Shown one piece after another: positions 58,165 to 64,000 of a stretch of DNA of 64,000 nt. This stretch comes from Anaerofustis stercorihominis (lineage in GTDB: Bacteria > Bacillota > Clostridia > Eubacteriales > Anaerofustaceae), in contig NZ_JANJZK010000011.1 in assembly GCF_024623185.1 (NCBI RefSeq), positions 17,322 through 81,321 of the forward strand, read 5' to 3'. Position 1 is the first letter of the stretch, and every line of letters starts with the position of its first letter. A model generated the notes under the pieces. That model had not been told where the DNA came from. It saw only the letters and a list, made by a program, of their open reading frames with translations, and made no database searches. A program made the position numbers and the translations under genes.

Positions 58165-59052
58165 CTATTTGTTATTTAATATTTTATTATTGTTATATAA
58201 AAACATTATTACCGAGGCAATGCATATTATTATATAACCTATAATGCTATAAAAGTCTGGTATTTGTCCGAGTAGCAGAAAAGATAAAATCGTAGCAAAT
58301 ATGATTTGAGAATAATCATAAATTGATATTTCACTTGCAGGTGCATGAGTATAAGCAGCCGTTATAAAAAATTGTCCTCCCGAAGCAGCCAGACCCGTTA
58401 AAAGCAGTATGGATATCTGATATAAACTCATGGGTGTGAATTCAAATATCAAGTATGGAAGAGATACCAGACATGAAAACAGTGAAAAAAAGAATACTAT
58501 AAAGGGACCTTTGACCCCTTTTGTACCAAGCTTTCTAACGTAAGTATACGCTATACCCGCACACATACCTCCCATGATACCTATTAAAGACGGAAATATA
58601 GGCATTCCCGTAAACCCGGGCTTAACGACGAATAACGTTCCCAAAAATGCGATGAAAACGCATAGACCTTGAAAGGGTTTGATTTTTTCACTCAAAATAA
58701 AATAAGAAAATATTATTACAAAAAAGGGTGATAATTTATTTAACATTGAAGCGTCACTTACGAGCATGTGGTCTATAGCGTAGTAATTACAAAATATTCC
58801 TATTGTACCGAATGTAGCACGTAATACTAAATCCGCTCTTGAGCCTTTGGACATAAAAATCTTTATCCCTTGTTTTTTCATTAATATTAAAGCTATAAAA
58901 AACGCTATAAAGTTTCTGAAGAAGCTCTTTTGTATAAATGGCAGGTCTCCCGCCATTCTTACAAATACATTCATAAGTGCAAAGCAGAATGCAGAAAGTA
59001 CTATAAAAAATACGCCTTTATTTTTATCTGATATTATGATTTTTTCTTTCAT
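58165..59052 (-). CDS. EamA/DMT-family transporter
   Basis: A 295-aa protein with about ten hydrophobic helices in two EamA repeats (about residues 10-140 and 155-285). The first repeat begins GVFFIVLSAFCFALMNVF, and the end of the first repeat has FLGTLFVVKPG, a usual family pattern. Drug/metabolite transporters of this type export small metabolites or amino acids; the substrate cannot be told. Single gene, divergent from the metallophosphoesterase. Confidence 0.85.
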   Translation of the reverse strand: MKEKIIISDKNKGVFFIVLSAFCFALMNVFVRMAGDLPFIQKSFFRNFIAFFIALILMKKQGIKIFMSKGSRADLVLRATFGTIGIFCNYYAIDHMLVSDASMLNKLSPFFVIIFSYFILSEKIKPFQGLCVFIAFLGTLFVVKPGFTGMPIFPSLIGIMGGMCAGIAYTYVRKLGTKGVKGPFIVFFFSLFSCLVSLPYLIFEFTPMSLYQISILLLTGLAASGGQFFITAAYTHAPASEISIYDYSQIIFATILSFLLLGQIPDFYSIIGYIIICIASVIMFLYNNNKILNNK

Positions 59053-59144
59053 GATGTCCTCTTTCTAAATTTATATTACGACTTATTATATCATCAAAAT
59101 TTATCTTTACATACATTATATTGTGATGTTATTTTATAAATTAT

Positions 59145-59152
59145 GCTATAAT
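59145..59152 (+). promoter_or_regulatory. Extended -10 near the metallophosphoesterase start
   Basis: GC-TATAAT with TG upstream (59144-59152), only 18 nt before the ATG at 59170. The transcript would have a very short leader holding just the AGGTGA site. Confidence 0.45.
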
Positions 59153-59169
59153 TATTTTAGGTGATGATT

Positions 59170-59853
59170 ATGATTTATGTAACGGGTGATACACATATTC
59201 CTATCGACATCCATAAACTTGATGACGATGTTTTTACGAAACAGAAAAATTTAACTAAGCATGATTATGTTATCATATGCGGTGACTTCGGAGGCGTTTG
59301 GGGGAATGGAAGAGGCGATAATTATTATTTGAATAAACTTGAAAATAAGAACTTTACAACACTTTGGGTGGACGGTAATCACGAGAACTATACTCTTCTT
59401 AAAAATTATAAGATAGAAAACTGGCACGGCGGTAAAGTACAGTTTATCAAAGACAGTGTTATTCATCTTATGCGAGGACAAGTATTCGATATCGAAGGAA
59501 ATAAGTTCTTTACTTTCGGCGGAGGTAATTCCATTGATAAGAGTATAAGAGACCCGGGAAGGACTTGGTGGAAAGAAGAAATGCCAAGTAAGAAAGAATA
59601 TGATGAAGGTCTCAGAAATTTAAAATTAAATGATTTTAAGGTGGATTATATAATAAGTCATACTGCTCCGTATTTTATAAACAGGGATATATTTAAAAAG
59701 GCAATCAAGGATGAGTATAAGCTAAATAAATATTTGGAAGATGTGGAGGATATGTGTGAATATAAGAAGCATTTCTTTGGGCATTTTCATGAAGATATTG
59801 ATATTGATGATAAACATAGCTGCTTATATCAAAGGATACTAAGGATTGTATGA
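59170..59853 (+). CDS. Calcineurin-like metallophosphoesterase
   Basis: A 227-aa enzyme with the two-metal motif set: TGDTHIP (residues 4-10), IICGDFGGVWG (about 35-45), WVDGNHENY (about 67-75), ISHTAP and FGHFHED near the C-terminus. ATG at 59170 is chosen because AGGTGA ends 5 nt upstream. Proteins of this kind hydrolyse phosphoesters; the substrate is unknown. Its stop codon lies inside the arm of a REP-like repeat. Confidence 0.88.
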   Translation: MIYVTGDTHIPIDIHKLDDDVFTKQKNLTKHDYVIICGDFGGVWGNGRGDNYYLNKLENKNFTTLWVDGNHENYTLLKNYKIENWHGGKVQFIKDSVIHLMRGQVFDIEGNKFFTFGGGNSIDKSIRDPGRTWWKEEMPSKKEYDEGLRNLKLNDFKVDYIISHTAPYFINRDIFKKAIKDEYKLNKYLEDVEDMCEYKKHFFGHFHEDIDIDDKHSCLYQRILRIV

Positions 59854-59902
59854 CTTCTCGGCACTACGCCTCACTATCGTGAGAATTCGCGCCTTGAAGT
59901 CA
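59851..59902 (+). repeat. REP-like palindromic repeat, copy 2
   Basis: The outer arms TGACTTC/GAAGTCA (59851-59857, 59896-59902) enclose GGCACTACGCCT, an inner hairpin CTCAC-TATC-GTGAG and ATTCGCGCC. The frame matches copy 1 at 8239, while the inner arm sequence differs and still pairs. The first three bases are the stop codon of the metallophosphoesterase, so the structure may also act as its terminator. Confidence 0.7.
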
Positions 59903-59932
59903 ATATTTAAAGTGAATATAAAGTATAGACTA

Positions 59933-59970
59933 AGGGCGCGGAGTCTGCTTTGCAGGGGAAGTGCCCGCCT
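59933..59970 (-). repeat. REP-like palindromic repeat, copy 3 (inverted)
   Basis: Read on the minus strand it gives GGGCACTTCCCCT, an inner hairpin TGC-AAA-GCA and GACTCCGCGCCC, the same frame as copies 1 and 2. It sits 31 bp after copy 2 in opposite orientation, a paired arrangement like bacterial REP/BIME elements. Confidence 0.7.
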
Positions 59971-59983
59971 TTTTGTATAAAGT

Positions 59984-60014
59984 AAAAAAGCCCGACGGGT
60001 AAGATCGGACTTTT
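59984..60014 (-). terminator. Terminator of the fru operon
   Basis: AAAAAGCCCGA ... TCGGACTTTTT; on the minus strand it has a T-run and follows fruA. Confidence 0.8.
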
Positions 60015-60025
60015 TAAAAAGGGTT

Positions 60026-61918
60026 TTATTTATCATGAACAGGTTTTTTCAGTATGGCTAAAAGTGCCATTCCGACTAATGAACCTGCTGCAAGAGCAGC
60101 CAAGTAATATAATGGATTTCCGATGATTGCTGTTACCCATAGTCCTCCGTGAGGTGCTCTTAGGGTACAGCCGAATAACATGGAAAGTCCGCCTGCTATA
60201 CCGGCTCCAATGGCGCATGACGGTATTACTCTTAGAGGATCCGCCGCTGCGAATGGTATAGCTCCTTCCGTGATGAATGAAGCTCCCATAATATAATTTG
60301 TAAGGGCTGAACCTCTTTCATCTTTTGAAAATCTGTTTTTAAAGAATGTAGCGCAAAGTGCGATTGCAAGTGGAGGAACCATTCCACCTATCATAACTGC
60401 CGCCATGATATCAAAGTTACCTGTTGTTAGTGAAGCCGTTCCGAATACATATGCTGCCTTATTGAACGGACCGCCCATATCAATAGACATCATAGCACCC
60501 AGAACTATTCCGAGTACGACTTTTGATGATTCTCCCATAACTTTAAGTCCATTTGTCAACGAAGCGTTAAGGATAGATACCGGAGGGTTTACAAGGAATG
60601 TCATTATCGCTCCGATCAATAATACCCCTAGTAACGGATATATCAGAACAGGTTTCATTCCTTCCAAACTGTTTGGAAGTTTGGAGAATAATTTCTTTAA
60701 GAATACCATCAAATATCCTGCAATGAAACCCGCAAGTAGTGCTCCTAAAAATCCGGAGCCTCCGCTGTTTGCAATTGCTCCGCCTACAAAGCCTGTAACG
60801 AGTGCAGGTCTGTCACCTATACTCATTGCGATGTATCCCGCAAGGATAGGTAACATAAATCCGAATGCAGTGTCTCCGATAGTTTTAAGGAATGCAGCAA
60901 ATGGTGTATTTGAACCGAAGGTTTTTGCACCGAGACTGGCATCGTCGAATAAGAATGCAAGAGCGATCAATATACCTCCGCCGATTACGAATGGAAGCAT
61001 ATGTGAAACTCCATTCATAAGGTGCTTATAAATCTGTCTTCCTATACTTTCGTTTGCACCGTCGTCTTCTGTTACTTCTCCGCCGCCTTCATAAATAGGT
61101 GCTTTTTCATTGATTGCGTCGGTAAGCAGTTCTTCCGCCTTGTTGATACCGTTGGCAACTTTCGTTTGAATGACCTTTTTGCCGTTAAATCTAGCCATTT
61201 CCACTTCTCTGTCAGCTGCTACGATAATACATTTTGCATGTTCTATTTCATCTTTTGTAAGTTTATTTTTAACTCCCCCCGAACCGTCTGTTTCAACTTT
61301 AAATTTAATGCCCATTTCTTTTGCTTTTTTCTCCATAGCTTCCGCAGCCATGTAAGTATGGGCGATACCTGTCGGGCATGCTGTTACCGCAAGGACTTCA
61401 AAATATCCGTCATCTTCCTTATTGCTTTCGGCTTTTTCTTCCGTCTTTTCTTCTTTGAATTTTTCTTTTTCTGCTTTATCAATCATAGCCAAAAATTCAT
61501 CTTTATTTTTTGCATTTATTAAACTTGCTCTGAAGTTTTCATCCATAAGCAGTGTGGATAATCTGCTCAATACCTCCAAATGAACATTGTTTTCTCCGTC
61601 GGGAGCGGCTATCATAAAGAATAGGTATGCAGGTTGAGCGTCAAGCGACTGAAAATTCAGCCCATCCCTCAATACCATTGCGCTTAGTCCCGCTTCTTTT
61701 ACAGCTTTATTTTTGGAATGAGGAATGGCAACGCCTTCTCCGATACCTGTTGTTCCCTGAGCTTCTCTTTCCAAAACTCCTTTTTTGTATTCTTCTTTGT
61801 CGGATAATCTTCCGCTTTTATCCATTAAATCTACCAAGAAGTCAATAGCTCCCGATTTGTCTTTTACATCGGGATTTAATGCAATTCCTTCTTTTCTAAG
61901 TAAATCACTTATTCTCAT
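60026..61918 (-). CDS. fruA: PTS fructose transporter subunit IIABC
   Basis: A 630-aa three-domain permease that imports fructose as fructose-1-phosphate. EIIA comes first (residues 1-145) with the phosphorylated histidine in AIPHSKNKA (about 65). EIIB follows with the phosphocysteine in VTACPTGIAHTYMAAEAME (about 180). EIIC, with about ten membrane helices (about 295-625), includes GGAIANSGGSGFLGALLAGF. AAGGAG precedes the ATG. It is the last gene of fruR-fruK-fruA, 17 nt after fruK, the usual order in Firmicutes. Confidence 0.95.
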   Translation of the reverse strand: MRISDLLRKEGIALNPDVKDKSGAIDFLVDLMDKSGRLSDKEEYKKGVLEREAQGTTGIGEGVAIPHSKNKAVKEAGLSAMVLRDGLNFQSLDAQPAYLFFMIAAPDGENNVHLEVLSRLSTLLMDENFRASLINAKNKDEFLAMIDKAEKEKFKEEKTEEKAESNKEDDGYFEVLAVTACPTGIAHTYMAAEAMEKKAKEMGIKFKVETDGSGGVKNKLTKDEIEHAKCIIVAADREVEMARFNGKKVIQTKVANGINKAEELLTDAINEKAPIYEGGGEVTEDDGANESIGRQIYKHLMNGVSHMLPFVIGGGILIALAFLFDDASLGAKTFGSNTPFAAFLKTIGDTAFGFMLPILAGYIAMSIGDRPALVTGFVGGAIANSGGSGFLGALLAGFIAGYLMVFLKKLFSKLPNSLEGMKPVLIYPLLGVLLIGAIMTFLVNPPVSILNASLTNGLKVMGESSKVVLGIVLGAMMSIDMGGPFNKAAYVFGTASLTTGNFDIMAAVMIGGMVPPLAIALCATFFKNRFSKDERGSALTNYIMGASFITEGAIPFAAADPLRVIPSCAIGAGIAGGLSMLFGCTLRAPHGGLWVTAIIGNPLYYLAALAAGSLVGMALLAILKKPVHDK

Positions 61919-61935
61919 TTTAGTCTCCTTAATAT

Positions 61936-62838
61936 TTATAATAATTTCAGTAAAGCGTCTACATCTTTTTTTGTAGCTATACTTTCGCTGAAAGCACTTG
62001 CACTGCCTGAAGCTATGCCCAGTTTTAACGCCTCATAGTAGTCATTGTTTTTAAGATACCCCGCTAAAAATCCTGCGACCATTGAATCTCCCGCACCTAC
62101 GGAATTTATTACTTTTCCCTTTGGAGAGGTGCTTTTTAATATTTCTCCTTTTTCAGTTAGGAGTATCGCTCCGTCGCCTGCCATGGAAACCAGAATATTT
62201 CTCGCTCCCATATCCTGAAGCTTTTTAGCATAGGTTATTATGTCTTCCTCTGTCTTTAATATGACATTAAATAATTCTCCCAGTTCATGATGATTTGGTT
62301 TTATAAGAAACGGAGAATATTTTAATACATTTAATAACAGTTCGTTGGTTGCGTCCACTGCGATATTTACTTTTTTCTCATTAAGTCTTTTCATTATTTG
62401 TTCATAAATGTCGTCATTCACCGAACTTGGAATACTTCCGGCAAGGACTAATATATCTTTATCTGAAAGCTTATCTAATTTACTCATCAGTAAATTCAAA
62501 TCTTCCTTGGTTATATTAGGTCCCCCCGCATTTATTTCACTTTCTATATCCGCCTTTACTTTGACGTTTATTCTTGTCATCCCTTCTTTAAGCGTTATAA
62601 AGTCGGTTTTGATATTTCTTTTTTTTAGTTTCTTTATGAGCTCTTCTCCCGTGAAACCCGCTATATATCCGATAGCCGTGTTATCGACACCGAGCTCGCT
62701 TAACATCATTGAAACATTTATACCCTTTCCTCCCGGATTTAAAAATTCTTCCTTGGAGCGGTTTACTTCTCCGCTTTCAAATTTATCCAGAAGCATTACG
62801 TAATCCAGCGCCGGGTTAAATGTTACGGTGTATATCAT
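61936..62838 (-). CDS. fruK: 1-phosphofructokinase
   Basis: A 300-aa PfkB-family kinase that converts fructose-1-phosphate to fructose-1,6-bisphosphate. ATG at 62838 (GGAGG 9 nt upstream, MIYTVTFNPALDYVM) is preferred to an upstream start that adds 17 unrelated residues. Motifs: FLNPGGKGINVSMMLSELG (about 36-54), LAGSIPSS, and the PfkB signature SVGAGDSMVAGFLAG (about 247-261) with the catalytic aspartate. It starts 2 nt from the fruR stop, so it is translationally coupled. Confidence 0.95.
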   Translation of the reverse strand: MIYTVTFNPALDYVMLLDKFESGEVNRSKEEFLNPGGKGINVSMMLSELGVDNTAIGYIAGFTGEELIKKLKKRNIKTDFITLKEGMTRINVKVKADIESEINAGGPNITKEDLNLLMSKLDKLSDKDILVLAGSIPSSVNDDIYEQIMKRLNEKKVNIAVDATNELLLNVLKYSPFLIKPNHHELGELFNVILKTEEDIITYAKKLQDMGARNILVSMAGDGAILLTEKGEILKSTSPKGKVINSVGAGDSMVAGFLAGYLKNNDYYEALKLGIASGSASAFSESIATKKDVDALLKLL

Positions 62839-62839
62839 A

Positions 62840-63589
62840 TTATTGTGCCTCCAGTATTTTAGTTTTGCCCTTAAGGGAATTATTGACATCAGATGCGGTA
62901 ATTATTACTGCGTCTTTTAAATTTGCAAAAGTAATCGGAGCTATCTTGTTAAATTTGGATTCATCTCCAAGGATAAAAGCTTCTTTGCATTTTTTTAGTG
63001 CAGCTCCTTTTATCAAAGCTTCCTTCTCTTCATACGTCGTATATCCGGCTTTTATATCAATCCCGTTTGTTCCGAAGAAACCTTTGGTAAAATTATATTT
63101 TACTAAGCTTTTTACCGCTTCGCTTCCGACTATGGAACCTGTGATTTCCCTTGCTTCTCCCGATGTGATGAATACTTTGTAACCCATTTTGGAGAGGGTG
63201 AGAGCGTGATATAATCCATTCGTTACGAAAGTAACATTCTTAGGTGTGATATATTTAAGCATGGCTCCCGTTGAAGTCCCCGCGTCTAAATATACAAAGT
63301 CGTTTTCTTCGATAAGGCTTGCCGCCATTTTCCCTATTTTGTCTTTTTCTTCTTTGTTTATATTTTCTCTTGTAATAATATCTTCTTCTTTTTTTATAAA
63401 ACTGCTGTTTTCGATTTTAGCCGCTCCCCCATGGACTTTCTTAAGTTTGTTCATGCTGTCGAGAGCTTGTAAGTCTCTTCTTGTCGTTGCATCGGAGGAG
63501 TTAAGTGCTTGTGTGATTTCTTTTACTGTAAGAACATTTTTTTCGTTAAGCATTTCTAAAATTTTTTCATATCTTTTTTCGGTCAACAT
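62840..63589 (-). CDS. fruR: DeoR-family repressor of the fru operon
   Basis: A 249-aa DeoR regulator. ATG at 63589 is chosen (GGAAG upstream). The helix-turn-helix lies in LTVKEITQALNSSDATTRRDLQAL (split over residues 19-42), followed by the conserved HGGA and a sugar-phosphate-binding domain with FVYLDAGTSTGAM and the later TNGL. It presumably senses fructose-1-phosphate and releases the operators upstream. It is first in the operon with fruK and fruA. Confidence 0.93.
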   Translation of the reverse strand: MLTEKRYEKILEMLNEKNVLTVKEITQALNSSDATTRRDLQALDSMNKLKKVHGGAAKIENSSFIKKEEDIITRENINKEEKDKIGKMAASLIEENDFVYLDAGTSTGAMLKYITPKNVTFVTNGLYHALTLSKMGYKVFITSGEAREITGSIVGSEAVKSLVKYNFTKGFFGTNGIDIKAGYTTYEEKEALIKGAALKKCKEAFILGDESKFNKIAPITFANLKDAVIITASDVNNSLKGKTKILEAQ

Positions 63590-63615
63590 ATCATCACTTC
63601 CTTTTTTATAGGTGT

Positions 63616-63677
63616 ATGATAACACTAAGTATTTTCATTGTCAATCATTTTTAATCAAAAATAATCAATAACAATCA
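63616..63677 (-). promoter_or_regulatory. fru promoter with four phased TGATT operator boxes
   Basis: On the minus strand, TTGACA (63644-63639), a 17-bp spacer and TATCAT (63621-63616) form the promoter. AATCA (TGATT on the minus strand) starts at 63643, 63653, 63663 and 63673, exactly one per 10 bp, so all boxes face the same side of the helix. The first overlaps the -35 box. Repeated TGATT-like half-sites are typical of DeoR-family sugar regulators. Confidence 0.75.
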
Positions 63678-63689
63678 AATATATTCATA

Positions 63690-64000
63690 AATCCTTATAT
63701 ATACACTTGATAAGGATAGTATTGGTAAATTAAGTTAAAATTATTCCCATAAATTCTATAGGGTTCCACCCTAAGACCCGCGAATATTTTTTCTAAGTTT
63801 AATTCGCAAATCTTGCTTAAAGCAAATTTGCTCATGTTATTGAATGTGTTTCACACATCTAAAATTTACCAAAGTAAATTTTAGCAAGCCTTCCTTGAAG
63901 TCTTGCAATAGTCACAAAATGGATTAAAGGACTCCACTCAAACGTAGTTTTTTAGGGTTCCACTCTAAGACCCGCCATTTTTTGCTCGTCCAAAAAATGG
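63690..64000. repeat. Non-coding palindrome cluster with a repeated 23-bp unit
   Basis: No gene is seen. TAGGGTTCCACYCTAAGACCCGC occurs at 63759-63781 and 63953-63975 (split here only by the one variable base Y). Each copy is followed by a hairpin of different sequence: GCGAAT...ATTCGC (63780-63807) and CCATTTTTTG...CAAAAAATGG (63975-64000). Between them lie GCAAAT...ATTTGC (about 63806-63831), ATGTGTTTCACACAT (63844-63858) and CTAAAATTTAC-CAAA-GTAAATTTTAG (about 63859-63884). The cluster runs off the end of the window. Confidence 0.6.

Noticed and set aside
60405..61031. 208-codon open frame on the plus strand inside fruA
   Set aside because: It is the shadow of the EIIC membrane domain on the other strand; no ribosome site or domain.
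63690..64000. CRISPR-like repeat or integron attC array at the window end
   Set aside because: Only two copies of the unit, 194 bp apart, with no regular spacers, and no cas genes or GTTRRRY/RYYYAAC core sites.

Overview
The window looks like chromosomal DNA of an anaerobic, low-GC member of the Bacillota, most likely a clostridial relative. The signs are AT-rich intergenic DNA, many GTG/TTG starts behind strong Shine-Dalgarno sites, rpoB-rpoC and rplI-dnaB blocks of Firmicutes type, a class III (anaerobic) ribonucleotide reductase as the only reductase seen, D-lactate dehydrogenase, and a fru PTS operon. I cannot name the species. No rRNA, tRNA or CRISPR array was recognised.

Layout. 1-8.1 kb: a phage-type sigma-region-4 protein behind an operator-overlapped promoter, a MarR-DegV pair, ispE-gatC on the minus strand, rplI-dnaB and a membrane protein, a broken DUF2798 gene and two coupled HAD phosphatases. 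8.1-18.2 kb: a BspA-type surface protein, an anchored glucosaminidase, a class A PBP with ligA, two tandem TIGR02206 membrane proteins and a D-lactate dehydrogenase. 18.3-21.7 kb: an NrdR-controlled nrdD / free-standing glycyl-radical-domain protein / nrdG operon.

21.8-38.6 kb is the main accessory region. It starts with a giant WapA-like Rhs protein (3131 aa) whose variable C-terminus is a type-44 polymorphic toxin followed by a DUF5412 gene. Behind it lie three 5'-truncated rhs fragments carrying alternative toxin tips (two amidase_6-like, one type 44), each with a small membrane-anchored putative immunity gene, plus one orphan lipoprotein. Four copies of a conserved hairpin element mark the cassette boundaries. 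Two of the three spare tips are broken by frameshift or nonsense changes. The layout fits an archive of replacement tips for the expressed Rhs protein.

38.7-48.1 kb: an M16 peptidase, a GNAT acetyltransferase, two PHP phosphoesterases, a hexapeptide acetyltransferase, an AraC regulator with one frameshift, then rnhC, a YacL-like PIN-TRAM protein and radA on the minus strand. 48.3-56.1 kb: rpoB-rpoC with a long leader but no rplJ/rplL upstream. 56.1-59.9 kb: hom with a free-standing double-ACT protein, a DMT exporter and a metallophosphoesterase. 59.9-63.7 kb: fruR-fruK-fruA on the minus strand behind a promoter with four TGATT boxes phased at exactly 10 bp. The last 300 bp is non-coding and made of short palindromes and a repeated 23-bp unit.

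The observations most worth a second look are the Rhs cassette archive with its boundary elements, the repeated type-44 toxin/DUF5412 pairing, the stand-alone glycyl-radical domain between nrdD and nrdG, and a REP-like palindromic intergenic repeat at about 8.2 kb and 59.9 kb.
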